Source: Bythopirellula goksoeyrii (lineage in GTDB: Bacteria > Planctomycetota > Planctomycetia > Pirellulales > Lacipirellulaceae). From it: a DNA stretch of 64,000 nucleotides. The notes under the pieces were generated by a model. It did no database searches. It worked only from the letters and a program-made list of their open reading frames with translations, and was not told the origin of the DNA. Each line of letters starts with the position of its first letter. Position 1 is the first letter of the stretch. Where the stretch lies: the NCBI RefSeq assembly GCF_008065115.1, contig NZ_CP042913.1, positions 3,257,256 to 3,321,255 on the forward strand. The letters run 5' to 3'. Below, in pieces: positions 45,038 through 54,431 of this stretch. The translations under genes and the position numbers were made by a program.

Positions 45038-47251
45038 CTACGGATCCTGCGCTTTGCTCTCGTCGGGCACAAAACCGATCAAGTCGAGCATTGTTTGCAC
45101 CTCTTGATTCCTCATGAACAGTTTCCAAAGGAGACCTGTACGGTGATTCTCAATGCCCACAACGATCTGTGCCTGATTAAGTCCCATATAGCACTCATCG
45201 AACCACTCCTCTGTGGCGTTAAATCCATCGTGAAATCCATAAATCCCCCAAATCTTCCCTCCCAGCTCGCGATAGAAGTGTTTTAACACGGCTAGCGACT
45301 CATCTGGTGTATAAGGAAAACAACCTAGTGCGGCTGAACAGCAAATCGTACCGTTATCATCACGGGGCTGGGGCTTACCCCCACCGGAATGAAGTCCAGC
45401 CGACAGTCCCCAGCAGTTGGGGCCGTAACCCTTGCGATCGCGAGGGTTGTCTATGCAATAAGCCCTGTTGATCAAAGCGAGTTGCCGATTGTTGTGAAAA
45501 TAGTTTGTATAACGGTCCCGGATCCCTCGAGGATCAAAACCTAAATATGAAAACTGGGTAAAGAACAGATCCCCCCCGGTTCCGCAGCCCACATCGAGCA
45601 TGTGCCCATAGTAGCTATTGCCGTTGGAATAATGATCACCCTCGGTGGTGCGACTCCAGCCATGTCGATATTTGACAGCCAAATCAGACTGCCCCGCCCA
45701 GCCAGAGTAATAAAGTTCAGGTGGTACCGGGTGGGTGGGTGAAGCGATCGCCAGCAAGTAGACGATCATCGTTTCGTTCCAACCGACTAGTGGATGGCTG
45801 ATGTGCCATTCGTGATCGGGCGACCAATGCCAATAAAGCACCTCACCATCAGGCGTCTTGCGGAACCAATCCCACTCGACTTCATGCCAGAGCTGGGTGA
45901 TGGTCTCGCGGATCTCGTCTTCTTTCTCCGTATCGCCGTTGAAAAACTGGCGCGCCGTCAGGAGACCTTGCATAATAAACGCAGTCTCAACGAGATCGCC
46001 GCCATTGTCGTACGGGCCAAATAGTGGCCATACTTTTCCTGTTCGTCCGTCGAGAAAATGCGGCCAAACTCCATGAAAGCGATCCGCTTTCTTGAGGAAT
46101 CGCAAGATTTGCAGCATCCGCTCGACACTTTCTTCTCGCGTGATGAACTCGCGCTCAGTAGCAACCACAAGTGCTGAAATGCCGAATCCTGATCCGCCCA
46201 AGGCAATGAGGTTCTCATCGCCAGGAATCACCTCCAATGCCATCCCCGATTCACGGTTTGCCGCATCCCAGTAGTACCGAAAACAGCCACGCTGAACCAT
46301 ATCCAGTAAGCCTTGATCATCAAGCAGATGAGTCATTGAAGAGGCTACTTCTGAAAGTGGAGATTCATTATTCTCCCCATCTACGGAGCTGATTTTATAA
46401 GAAGCACGTTTGTCCGGACCGATGAAATCTGCATGCCGAGTAAAATTGGCTGAGCGGGTGGCTATTGGTTGCCATTCATCACCTTCAATCGCACGATAAA
46501 CTCGATAACTTAAAAGATCAGACTCTTCATTAGGTTGCCAGCTAAGATCGACATGACTGTCCTGACCTTCAGCTATTAACCCTCGCGGTGTGGCGGGAGC
46601 ATTCTGGTCCCTTTGGGTGCTGTCTGTGATTCGTACGTCATCGATCGTCAAAACGTGTTTGGCCCCATCATCGAGCCCCTGGACAAATACAATCTTTGCG
46701 AGCTTCCGAGCGTCGAAGCTCACGGGCCTTGTATTTCCGTAGCTTCCTTCAAATGCTTTCAGTGGAATGTTCAGGCGTATCCATTGTTTCGACTGCAAAC
46801 TATCCCTGCCTGTCAGCAACGAAATGCTAGGTAAACCTGCGCCACTTGAATCAGCGATCCAGATCCGCGGGGCAACAGCTTCGAGCAGTTCCTCTTCTGC
46901 ATAACACCACATCGAAAGGGTGTCGCCAACGAGCTGGTTATCAACTGCATAACGTTCGGGCAGTTGGAGCGTCAATCGCCAGTCGGCACCTGTAACCGAT
47001 TTCCAGCATAGGCGCAGTGCGTTCGGAGGACTTACAAAATGCTCGTTTGTTACAGGAATTTTTCCACTCGATAGTTCCAGTTTGCTCGGAGCTACGACTG
47101 TGCCATTGCTGTGATAATAACTTTCGTCCGCTGCACTATTCTCAAAGATCACATGCTGATCGTGAAAACTAGTCTGTGCCACAGTTGGTTGCAAGAAGAA
47201 CAAACCGAGAATCATTACAGAGCAGATTCGTGTCACGCACGTATTTGACAA
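45038..47251 (-). CDS. GH144-type endo-beta-1,2-glucanase with CBM-like and FN3 domains
   Basis: Secreted 737-residue enzyme. Signal peptide (ends VAQT, about 26), an N-terminal beta-sandwich of carbohydrate-binding type (about 30-215), one fibronectin III domain (about 220-310, APATPRGLIAEGQD...VDLSWQPN), then the Glycoamylase/GH144 (alpha/alpha)6 domain (about 315-737). Catalytic-domain blocks: CFRYYWDAANRESGMALEV, GSGFGISALVVATEREFITREE, GVWPHFLDGRTGK, DLVETAFIMQGLL, LYWHWSPDHEW, GYGPNCWGLSAG, and near the end IYGFHDGFN and IENHRTGLLWKLFM. GH144 enzymes cut linear beta-1,2-glucan to sophoro-oligosaccharides. It is convergent with the GH94 operon and overlaps the upstream gene by 19 bp. Confidence 0.83.
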   Translation of the reverse strand: MSNTCVTRICSVMILGLFFLQPTVAQTSFHDQHVIFENSAADESYYHSNGTVVAPSKLELSSGKIPVTNEHFVSPPNALRLCWKSVTGADWRLTLQLPERYAVDNQLVGDTLSMWCYAEEELLEAVAPRIWIADSSGAGLPSISLLTGRDSLQSKQWIRLNIPLKAFEGSYGNTRPVSFDARKLAKIVFVQGLDDGAKHVLTIDDVRITDSTQRDQNAPATPRGLIAEGQDSHVDLSWQPNEESDLLSYRVYRAIEGDEWQPIATRSANFTRHADFIGPDKRASYKISSVDGENNESPLSEVASSMTHLLDDQGLLDMVQRGCFRYYWDAANRESGMALEVIPGDENLIALGGSGFGISALVVATEREFITREESVERMLQILRFLKKADRFHGVWPHFLDGRTGKVWPLFGPYDNGGDLVETAFIMQGLLTARQFFNGDTEKEDEIRETITQLWHEVEWDWFRKTPDGEVLYWHWSPDHEWHISHPLVGWNETMIVYLLAIASPTHPVPPELYYSGWAGQSDLAVKYRHGWSRTTEGDHYSNGNSYYGHMLDVGCGTGGDLFFTQFSYLGFDPRGIRDRYTNYFHNNRQLALINRAYCIDNPRDRKGYGPNCWGLSAGLHSGGGKPQPRDDNGTICCSAALGCFPYTPDESLAVLKHFYRELGGKIWGIYGFHDGFNATEEWFDECYMGLNQAQIVVGIENHRTGLLWKLFMRNQEVQTMLDLIGFVPDESKAQDP

Positions 47252-48681
47252 CGGGGAAGCCTCCTTAATAAGACGATCATGAATCCCAGGAGGACTTTTA
47301 TTGTAGTCGGCTCGGGAACTACGTTAGTAGCAGAGTTTGCTGGTGGGGTTCCATAGTTCGAGTGCCAGACTGTGAGATCAATCGGACTCAGCGAGCCGCC
47401 GGGCGACTCGCCTCGCTGCCAAGCAAGGAAGTCGCTGCCATCGACGTCGCCATCATTGTCAAAGTCCCCCTCAACGAACGCAGGAAACAAGCGATCTGCA
47501 AAGAAGTCCGGATCGATACTCTCAACCAGGCCAAAAAGTAGAAACAGATGATCGACCAACCCCGCATCATTCGGAAGCCAATTGGGCTCCGTTGCCGACA
47601 CGCGGACCATTCCAAACTTGTAGCTGGGACTCGTAGTAGAAACCTGCTCATTGTAGAACTGTAATAGGGTGTCCATGTCACCCCAGGCAGCCACTGCCTC
47701 CGGAGAAAACACATTATCGGGATGATCTCCTATGCGATCAGCGTGATACCCCTGTGGGCTGACTCCCGCCGTTAAACCGTAGCGATATGATTCCCCCAAG
47801 ATGTCCGTGGAATACATCTTGTCCGCATCTCGTTGGTTCCAGAAGAACGTCTCGAACTCTTCATTGTGGCGAAAATCCCCATTGAAGAAATGCATTTGCT
47901 GCACCCAAAAGCCGGAAGCAAAGCGGTTAACGTTATCAGTAAGTGTAGGAATCCCTTCGTAAGAAATCTGGGGTAAGCTATTCGTGTCGAGCCACAGATC
48001 CTTCACTGCCAACGCCCGATCGTTATTCGGTTGTCGGAGGGCAAGACTTTCTACCAACATGTACTCATTCCAGGGCCGCAGAGCCCCACCCGAACCACCC
48101 CCCTCCTTGGTCATATCCAGATAAATCCGGCCATCGAGACTGGGATGAATGGCCGCATTGAAATCGATGCTTGCCGTGAGCTGATCGGCTAGGGAGGCAA
48201 TCGTCGTGTTGCCAGAGAAATGTCGCTTGGCAAACTGTGCCCCGGCGACAAGGAGCGCCGACCCAATAGGGCTGTAGGAATCGTCCCAGCAGCAGGGGGC
48301 AGCTGCACCTGTATCGACATTCATGAAATGAATAAAGTGCCCATCTGCTGAGCGCTCAGGCGATACTCCCGGCGTTAGGCCGAGATGGGCATTAAGAATC
48401 TTAATGACGCGTTGATCGGCATCCGATTGTAAGCCGAGATGATCAAATGCGCTCAGCGAAAGGAGGGCAAAGCCTGCTGCGTCTGGTGTGGCGGGATGGA
48501 AGCTTGAGCCATCTAGCACCAGCGAATCTCGCACCAAGCCAGAGAACCGGATCGCGTTGAGCACATAACCGCGCAGGCGGAAAATCTGTTCGTTACGAAT
48601 TGTGTCGAAATCTTGAGCTTTTCCTGGCGAGAAGTGCAACAAAACCATCAGAATGGCTAAGAACAGATACCTGCAGGACAC
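47233..48681 (-). CDS. Divergent Glycoamylase-like protein with dockerin and PEP-CTERM
   Basis: Secreted 482-residue protein whose 3' end overlaps the start of the GH144 gene by 19 bp, so the two form an operon. After a signal peptide (ends GKAQ, about 23) the helical domain shows RLRGYVLNAIRFSGLVRDS, AGFALLSLSAFDHLGL, then GHFIHFMNVDTGA...DDSYSPIGSALLVAGAQFAKRHF. This aligns in order with the GH144 blocks HFLDxxTG...ETAFIMQGLLTARQFF. Length and spacing suggest a diverged member of the same fold. A dockerin-like segment is at about 405-440 (DFDNDGDVDGSDFLAWQRG) and PEP-CTERM at about 458. Activity is unknown; it could be an enzyme or a surface glucan-binding partner. Confidence 0.72.
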   Translation of the reverse strand: MSCRYLFLAILMVLLHFSPGKAQDFDTIRNEQIFRLRGYVLNAIRFSGLVRDSLVLDGSSFHPATPDAAGFALLSLSAFDHLGLQSDADQRVIKILNAHLGLTPGVSPERSADGHFIHFMNVDTGAAAPCCWDDSYSPIGSALLVAGAQFAKRHFSGNTTIASLADQLTASIDFNAAIHPSLDGRIYLDMTKEGGGSGGALRPWNEYMLVESLALRQPNNDRALAVKDLWLDTNSLPQISYEGIPTLTDNVNRFASGFWVQQMHFFNGDFRHNEEFETFFWNQRDADKMYSTDILGESYRYGLTAGVSPQGYHADRIGDHPDNVFSPEAVAAWGDMDTLLQFYNEQVSTTSPSYKFGMVRVSATEPNWLPNDAGLVDHLFLLFGLVESIDPDFFADRLFPAFVEGDFDNDGDVDGSDFLAWQRGESPGGSLSPIDLTVWHSNYGTPPANSATNVVPEPTTIKVLLGFMIVLLRRLPRCQIRA

Positions 48682-48750
48682 GCCGCGATAACCTTTCTCA
48701 CAAGTCAGGAATCATAGAAATCTGACCTGCGATAATCGCCGACCACAAAC

Positions 48751-49926
48751 TTACAACTGACTCATATCGACGATTTCCGCGCCATCCCGCGTGCCTAGAG
48801 CATTAAAGACAAGGTGATCGACGTCAAAGGTGATAAAATGACCGGACGCATCTGCATAGACTGCATTGACACCACCAGAATGTGCCGAACCAAAGAAAAG
48901 TGCGGGTATGGAGCCACCGAACCCAATACAAGTCCTGCGAAAAGCAGGATTTGAACTCCGGCAGACGCTTTGGTCGTCGTCACTAAGAGGTGGAACTCCA
49001 GTAAATCGCACTGAATCGGGATCCCAGCCGTCAGCCCAACCCTTATCGTCAGATACTCGTCCAGCTGCGTCATCCGGCGGGGCAGGCTGCTGACCTTCGT
49101 ACAGGTCGGAGCGAACCAACTTCTCGCTAATGACAAGAGTATTGCTCAGGCCATCACTCACTTGGGCAGGTTTGATGGCGTTAGGGTAACCCGGGATGAT
49201 CTCACCGACTGCTGGAGCATTGGCCGATGCTCCCGTGATGCGCCGATAAGGTGTGCGTACGATCACACCACCGTAGTTAATGGCAGTTTGGGGCGGTGAG
49301 GCTCCAGGTGGTAACGGTGGGCCTGCCACCGCCCAGGATCCGGGACCACCATCTCCACACCAATAGGAGCGAATGGCAAATGCCGGGTTTGGTCCATTGA
49401 AGGGCCATGCTGCTAGGGGGTCGTAAGGGCTTGATCCGCAATACAGAGTGGCAGGTTGAGCCGTGGCATAATCAGTGAGCTGAACTCTTGCAGGCCCAGT
49501 GCCTGGAGCACGACGAGAGGGACAGTTGTAAAGCGGGATGAGAGTCGACTGGAGAGCGGCCTGATTAGTAATCCCTTGGACTGCATTCTGTTCCAGATAG
49601 GGTAAGATTTGATAGAACGCTCCGAGCCCTTGTTTGTTGGGTCCATTCGGCTTGCCTGGGTTATTAAGTCCCCCAGTGGTATAATCTTCGATTTGCGGAT
49701 TGGGGACATTACCCCCAGTGGGAAAAACCTTGTAGGTATCCACATGATTCTGCATGGCAATGCCCATTTGCCGGACTTGGTTGAGACAGGTAGTCCGTCT
49801 GGCCGCCTCGCGAGCCGCTTGAATTGCAGGTAACAGCAAGGCCACTAGAATTCCAATGATGGCGATCACCACCAAGAGTTCGACAAGCGTAAAGCCAGCT
49901 TTCAAGCGTGACGAGTTTGATCTCAT
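48751..49926 (-). CDS. DUF1559 prepilin-like protein
   Basis: 391 residues. The N-terminus has the type IV prepilin/pseudopilin cleavage and methylation signal [20 protein letters not shown], with cleavage expected after Gly near residue 12, then [20 protein letters not shown], the entry to the DUF1559 domain. Later blocks [18 protein letters not shown], [37 protein letters not shown] and [20 protein letters not shown] are typical. The family is strongly expanded in planctomycetes, with no proven function; the proteins are thought to be exported by a pseudopilin pathway. No direct link to the surrounding glycosidase genes can be shown beyond proximity. Confidence 0.92.
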   Translation of the reverse strand: MRSNSSRLKAGFTLVELLVVIAIIGILVALLLPAIQAAREAARRTTCLNQVRQMGIAMQNHVDTYKVFPTGGNVPNPQIEDYTTGGLNNPGKPNGPNKQGLGAFYQILPYLEQNAVQGITNQAALQSTLIPLYNCPSRRAPGTGPARVQLTDYATAQPATLYCGSSPYDPLAAWPFNGPNPAFAIRSYWCGDGGPGSWAVAGPPLPPGASPPQTAINYGGVIVRTPYRRITGASANAPAVGEIIPGYPNAIKPAQVSDGLSNTLVISEKLVRSDLYEGQQPAPPDDAAGRVSDDKGWADGWDPDSVRFTGVPPLSDDDQSVCRSSNPAFRRTCIGFGGSIPALFFGSAHSGGVNAVYADASGHFITFDVDHLVFNALGTRDGAEIVDMSQL

Positions 49927-50051
49927 GGTATTATCCTAGTATTGGGATAGACCTTCCGCCGGTGGCGCGCTCCATGCGGCCACCCTTAAAAACATAATCA
50001 ATCAAATTTCTACGAAACGAGAATCCCTTCTCAATTGATCCGAGGTTCGAG

Positions 50052-51665
50052 CTACCTTCGACTCCTGCCCAAACCCACCAACAGGGTCCCCAAACTTAAG
50101 ATAACCAAGGAAGTGGGCTCGGGAACCGCCTGATTCGTGGCGGCGAACATGCCCGGAGCAGGTCCATCGAGAGAGAAATCGTCGAAGAACCCCGACTGTT
50201 GACCTGTAGTTGTTACGCCATTAAGCATCTGGGCTGTAAGGCGCGCGAAAATCGTGCCAGCGGGTGCCACCGCCTGGAGAGTAGACTGGACCCAGCCATC
50301 ACTGTTAGGACCACATGTAAGATCATTGGCATTGCCTCCGCAGGCAGCCTGGCGAGCCTGCTTCACGTCAATCACCGCAGAATCAATCACCACGCTGTTG
50401 ATATCAAGAAAATCGACCCTGATTTCAACCGTAGTTGGAGAAGGCATTCCTTTAAACAACGCGTTGTCGCCTAACGTGTCAGGTATCGTATCTAGGCCAC
50501 CTGAGAAGTTCGTTTCAAACTTGGTCCAACCAGAGAAAGTGTAGGTCCCCCCTGCGACGGCTTCGACCGTTTGAGAAATAATTCCGCTTACGGGATCCGT
50601 ATTCGGCGTGGCGAAATTTGTATTACCACCAAAAAACGAACTGAGCCACACACCTGCCGTTCCTCCTGGCGTGTGATTGGAAAAGCCAAAGTTACCAGCA
50701 CGGAGAATCTCCACTTTTTCGGGTGGAGTCTCGACCTGATTCCAGAAGTCGAGAGCCGTTGGAATCTCCAGATCCAGATTTCCATTTTCCAATAAGTCGG
50801 TGCCAGGGTTCGTAGCACTGTTGAGCGAGAAATCGTTAAAGAAAGCCGCCTGGGAATCTCCCATCGTGGTCGAGTTACCATTCCAAGCCATATCCAATGC
50901 TTCGGCGACCACTCTCACATTCGTTGTCCCAGCAGGAGCCACGGCGACTAAAGGAGTATGGACCACGGGAAAGCCAGGAAATGTATTTTCAGTACTAAGA
51001 TCGAGGGGCGTCGCCTGACCAATGACAGACCCTCCCGAGTCAAGAAACTCCATCCTGAACTGAGTGATGGTAGGAGATGGGATTGCGCCATTGGGGCTTT
51101 CGGCATAAAGCGGGTCTACTAAGCCAGAATAGTTATCTTCAAACTCCGAAGTCCCCTGAAAAGTGTATGTCTCGCCAGCTGCACCGGGGACAGTTTGTGA
51201 GAGGATGGCGTTAGAGAAAACTCCGGCACGTTGCGCACCATAATTGCTTTGCCAATTTGCAAGATCGTCTCCATCAACATCCATATCTCCGTTAGCATCG
51301 CCTTGTTCCGGGAGGGCGGTGCCCACGAGCCCGTAGTTTCTTTGCCAGATGAAGAAATCATTGCCATCCACGTCTCCCGCTGGAGGATTGTCATTATCAA
51401 AGTTACTTTGACCGGGAGTTAGCGGGCCTCCGGCGGCGAAGGCATTTAATTGAAGCCGTCTGTCTGTGGCCCCAACAAGACCAGCCGTATTTGCTTCTGC
51501 AGCACTTCCGGTGAAATACTCTTCGAGCTGCCAGCCGGGGACTTGTCCAAATTCAGTTTGGGGCGGTTCAAAATCACCGCTGATCAAGAGCTCAACGGCC
51601 TGCGAGCGGCCTACTGGCAAAGCGACTAATGCAGAGGCAATTAAAAGTGAGACAGTAACTTTCAT
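50052..51665 (-). CDS. PEP-CTERM protein with internal dockerin-like pair and two beta-sandwich repeats
   Basis: Secreted 537-residue protein. After the signal peptide (ends SQAVE, about 24) comes LLISGDFEPPQTEFGQVPGW, then a dockerin-like pair in an unusual internal position (about 92-145, PPAGDVDGNDFFIWQRNYGL and GDANGDMDVDGDDLANWQSNYG). Two repeats of a beta-sandwich motif follow, each running 'ISQTV-GxxYTFxGxxxFExNxSG...SPTxxxxRxDFLD...VAPAGT...FFDDFSL' (about 155-285 and 290-510). PEP-CTERM is at the C-terminus (PEPTS, hydrophobic stretch, RSRR). The repeats resemble carbohydrate-binding-like sandwich domains. No catalytic residues are recognised. It is upstream of the DUF1559 gene, on the same strand, with 125 bp between. 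Confidence 0.8.
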   Translation of the reverse strand: MKVTVSLLIASALVALPVGRSQAVELLISGDFEPPQTEFGQVPGWQLEEYFTGSAAEANTAGLVGATDRRLQLNAFAAGGPLTPGQSNFDNDNPPAGDVDGNDFFIWQRNYGLVGTALPEQGDANGDMDVDGDDLANWQSNYGAQRAGVFSNAILSQTVPGAAGETYTFQGTSEFEDNYSGLVDPLYAESPNGAIPSPTITQFRMEFLDSGGSVIGQATPLDLSTENTFPGFPVVHTPLVAVAPAGTTNVRVVAEALDMAWNGNSTTMGDSQAAFFNDFSLNSATNPGTDLLENGNLDLEIPTALDFWNQVETPPEKVEILRAGNFGFSNHTPGGTAGVWLSSFFGGNTNFATPNTDPVSGIISQTVEAVAGGTYTFSGWTKFETNFSGGLDTIPDTLGDNALFKGMPSPTTVEIRVDFLDINSVVIDSAVIDVKQARQAACGGNANDLTCGPNSDGWVQSTLQAVAPAGTIFARLTAQMLNGVTTTGQQSGFFDDFSLDGPAPGMFAATNQAVPEPTSLVILSLGTLLVGLGRSRR

Positions 51666-52095
51666 AGTTGGTTTTCCCTCGTGAAAAGAATTCGACTACC
51701 GCTAGTAACTAAGAGCAACTCTTGTTTCTTGTTCACACGAACAAGCATCCGAAAATGAAATCGCAGACAAGCAAACTACCATGCTTTCGGGCCTCGATTA
51801 AACAAACAGATCTCTCAGCAAAGCCCATCATTTAAATGGACTAAGCAGATCTCTTTGGCCCAAGACCTTCGCTGCCCCGGTAAGGAAGGTCCAAAAGCGT
51901 GTTCTCAACTGCTCCCTCTTAGCATCGTAGCGCCTGAATGGAATTTCGGCTAACAATTAGTCAATTATGTACAGACAACGTGATTCGCAAAATCGTGAAC
52001 CCTATCTATCGCATCAATGAATAGACTTCGAAACTAACTCAGCCAGCGCCGAGTAATGTGAAAAGGTCCCTCTACGGCATATTGTAGACAAGCAC

Positions 52096-52118
52096 TATAC
52101 AAACTGCAAGCGCTTTCT
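52096..52118 (+). promoter_or_regulatory. Putative -10 element and LacI-type operator
   Basis: TATACA (52096-52101) is followed after 3 bp by TGCAAGCGCTTTCT (52105-52118), a near match to the lacI-site palindrome around AAGCGCTTTC. No good -35 element is visible. It lies 350 bp before the PEP-CTERM gene at 52469. Confidence 0.4.
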
Positions 52119-52341
52119 TAGATTTTTTTGTACTCTTAAGAGTTTAGAAGTACTCGGTCATGGTTCTGCTTAAAGCGGGATTTCTCTCCAGCTCAATTGG
52201 TCCGAAGGATGAAAAGTAATCCGATGGAGTAAGAAACGAGGCCCAGCTAGGAATCCCCTCACAGGGTGGGCAAGTAGTTTCATCTACTTTTTTTGAAGTT
52301 TTTTCTTGCATGGTGTATCTGGACCGACTAGGATGCAATCC

Positions 52342-52355
52342 TGGAAGCGCTTTCA
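52342..52355 (+). promoter_or_regulatory. LacI-type operator upstream of PEP-CTERM gene
   Basis: TGGAAGCGCTTTCA matches the palindromic LacI-family consensus and differs from the reverse-complement pair at 38952 and 60596 by two bases at most, depending on the orientation compared. It is 113 bp before the ATG of the PEP-CTERM gene. Confidence 0.5.
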
Positions 52356-52468
52356 TGGTTGATTGCCATGAATCGCTGTTGTTTCTTTTCGAATCGTCTA
52401 ACCCAGAAGTAAAGGCGTTCTTTACTTGTTTTTTCTGAGTGAACCTCATTCGAGGGAGGGAGTTTCTA

Positions 52469-53221
52469 ATGAAAACGATGCTAAAAATGTACGTTGTGGT
52501 GGGCCTTGTGACCTGCATGACGGGCGTAGCAAACGCCAATTTGCTGACTAACGGCGGCATGAACGACGCCACTGTTTCCTCTCAGCTACTGGCCACGCCA
52601 ACCGGCTATGTGGCGACTTCTAATCATCTTAACACGAATGTGCCTCCAGATTCCGATGGACTCTCGTCGGAAACATTCGCCAATGTTGAACTAGACACAG
52701 ACACTGGCGATTGTCGCGATCCAGCTAATAGTTGCGGCGTGTTTTTCAAGACCTTTCGGGGGGAAGCACCAAGCGAAGGAACATTCACACTTGAGGCCAG
52801 CTTGCATCAGGACACTCCCGCGACACCGGGTCTAACGTACACTCTACTGGGTTGGATCGCTGCGGGTCCAGGTTACTCTGGCGAAGACGACAGCAATGGT
52901 ACTGTCACGGAGTTCGGCATCGAGTTTCTTGATGGTAGTGGAGGCGTTCTTGGTGGCGATATCCTCAGCCTGACCGCTGCTGATCTCCAACAAGACACCG
53001 CATTCAATCGTGATTACGCGCGCTATATGGCCACCGGAGTTGCACCATCTGGAGCAGTAAGTGTGCGGTCTCGTATGTCCATCAGCAATGCCTGGAACGT
53101 TGTCGGGGCAGGTGATGCAGCGTTAGTTACAGATCTATGGACTCTGAGTGTTCCGGAGCCTACCAGTCTTATGCTGATTGGCGTGGGCCTTGTTGGACTC
53201 TTAGGAGTGCGTCGTCGCTAG
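52469..53221 (+). CDS. PEP-CTERM protein
   Basis: Exported protein of 250 residues. The ATG at 52469 is chosen over an in-frame GTG 30 bp earlier because GGGAGGGAG lies 6 nt before it. Signal peptide (ends NAN, about 23), then LLTNGGMNDATVS, a beta-sandwich-like region with TYTLLGWIAAGPGYSG and FGIEFLDGSGGVLGG, which resembles the repeats of the 50052-51665 protein. The C-terminus is PEPTS followed by a Leu/Gly/Val stretch and RRR. The 5' leader and the 3' hairpin closely resemble those of the next gene. Two LacI-type sites upstream suggest co-regulation with the glucan genes. Function unknown. Confidence 0.85.
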   Translation: MKTMLKMYVVVGLVTCMTGVANANLLTNGGMNDATVSSQLLATPTGYVATSNHLNTNVPPDSDGLSSETFANVELDTDTGDCRDPANSCGVFFKTFRGEAPSEGTFTLEASLHQDTPATPGLTYTLLGWIAAGPGYSGEDDSNGTVTEFGIEFLDGSGGVLGGDILSLTAADLQQDTAFNRDYARYMATGVAPSGAVSVRSRMSISNAWNVVGAGDAALVTDLWTLSVPEPTSLMLIGVGLVGLLGVRRR

Positions 53222-53260
53222 AATTTAGCAACTTGTAACTCAAGCTTTATGTTTAACCGC

Positions 53261-53293
53261 ACCCGCCCGATTGCAATTTGCAAACGGGCGGGT
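53261..53293 (+). terminator. Hairpin after first PEP-CTERM paralogue
   Basis: ACCCGCCCG (53261-53269) pairs with CGGGCGGGT (53285-53293), with a further inner match TTGCAATTTGCAA. There is no T-tract after it, so it may be a processing or stability hairpin rather than a strict intrinsic terminator. Confidence 0.6.
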
Positions 53294-53614
53294 ATGCAAC
53301 CCCACTGCAAGTCAGCAAGTGCTTACATGGCGATTTTTGCCCGCCAGTATAGAGGTGATTTTTTTCTTGGAGACTTTATTTTACCTGATAGCGTGGATTC
53401 GCTTGATCGGACGAATTGCGAGCAGAAATCAGAGATTTGATCGATTAAAACCTTGCAAAACGCCCAAAGGCTTGTTCATTTGCCGGAATGGGAGCGATTT
53501 TGCAGACAAATTCAGTTTTTACGCATCCCACTTTTCCAGACAGTCTGTTATGATCACGTTGTTCTATCCTATTTTTTCTTGAGTTAGCCTCAATTGAGGG
53601 AGAGGGTGTTCCTA
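53294..53614. other. Intergenic region before second PEP-CTERM paralogue
   Basis: No gene recognised. Its last 45 bases (ttttttcttgag...cctaatg) closely resemble the leader before 52469, including a purine-rich ribosome binding site (GAGGGAGAGGG). Confidence 0.5.
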
Positions 53615-54358
53615 ATGAAACTAATCTTATTCAGAGGTTCTTCTTTTTTGGCCATCGCTGTGATGGCAACGCTCGCGCACGCAGCCCATCTATGTGGGCA
53701 ACTTGGCCAGGAGTGTCTTGTCGATGGCAGCTTCACTACGGCAACTGCAGGAGGCCAGACCAGCAATAGCCCTTGGGTGCTTACCATCAACAAGCCTGAC
53801 GGAGTTGGAACTTCCGCTCAATTTCAGGGTGGGTTTGCCAATGCTGAAAATGGTTCTGGAGGTGCTGGAGACGGTGGCAATGGAGTTTGGTTTAAGTCTT
53901 TCGAAGGTCAGCAGAGTGGGAATACTGCTGAGCCGAAAGCCTTTGCCATTGTCGTACAAACAGCTGTTGTACCAACCGCAGGCGATTACTTACTTAGCTT
54001 TGTAGCCGGGCGCGAGGCCAATTTTATGGCAAGCAATTTTTTCACGTCACTGGGCTCCAGTGGAACTGGCGGTTCGACCTCCGTTGATTTGTTGACTGCC
54101 CCGATGATATTGGGAAACATTGGAGGTGGAGCTTCTCCGGCGCTGGGAGGGAATCCCTTCTCCCTCAAGCTGACAGGTGTTTCTGCAGGCGACACAATCT
54201 CCGTTGTAGGTGGAATGGTCAACGGCATGGACTCAACCATTCCCGGTGGACAATCCGCTTTCCTGGACAAGTTCAGTCTGACTCGCGTTCCCGAACCAAC
54301 CAGCTTGGCATTAGTCGGCATGAGTCTCGTTGGTCTCTTGAACATGCGTCGTCGTTAG
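53615..54358 (+). CDS. PEP-CTERM protein, tandem neighbour
   Basis: Exported 247-residue protein. The ATG at 53615 is preferred to the in-frame TTG at 53594, which lies within the ribosome binding region. Signal peptide (ends AHA, about 20), a Cys pair (HLCGQLGQECLVDG), then a Gly/Ser/Thr-rich beta-type domain with NSPWVLTINKPDGVG and GDYLLSFVAGREANF. The C-terminus has PEPTS, a Leu/Val/Gly stretch and MRRR. The body differs from the gene at 52469, but the sorting signal, leader and 3' hairpin are alike. Function unknown. Confidence 0.83.
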   Translation: MKLILFRGSSFLAIAVMATLAHAAHLCGQLGQECLVDGSFTTATAGGQTSNSPWVLTINKPDGVGTSAQFQGGFANAENGSGGAGDGGNGVWFKSFEGQQSGNTAEPKAFAIVVQTAVVPTAGDYLLSFVAGREANFMASNFFTSLGSSGTGGSTSVDLLTAPMILGNIGGGASPALGGNPFSLKLTGVSAGDTISVVGGMVNGMDSTIPGGQSAFLDKFSLTRVPEPTSLALVGMSLVGLLNMRRR

Positions 54359-54390
54359 ATCCCACTACCAACTGAGTTTGCTTAATACCC

Positions 54391-54431
54391 ACCCGCCCGA
54401 TTGCCCTTCGCAGTCGGGCGGGTGTTTTTTT
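54391..54431 (+). terminator. Rho-independent terminator after second PEP-CTERM gene
   Basis: ACCCGCCCG (54391-54399) pairs with CGGGCGGGT (54415-54423), followed by GTTTTTTT. The stem arms are identical to those of the hairpin at 53261-53293. Confidence 0.88.

Larger units (their letters stand above)
51666..52468. other. 800-bp intergenic region with operator-like sites
   Basis: This AT-richer region separates a minus-strand and a plus-strand PEP-CTERM gene. No supported gene is seen; a minus-strand open frame (52144-52572) runs into the next gene antisense and has no family match. It contains two 14-bp LacI-type palindromes and a palindrome ACTCTTAAGAGT (52131-52142). Confidence 0.6.
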
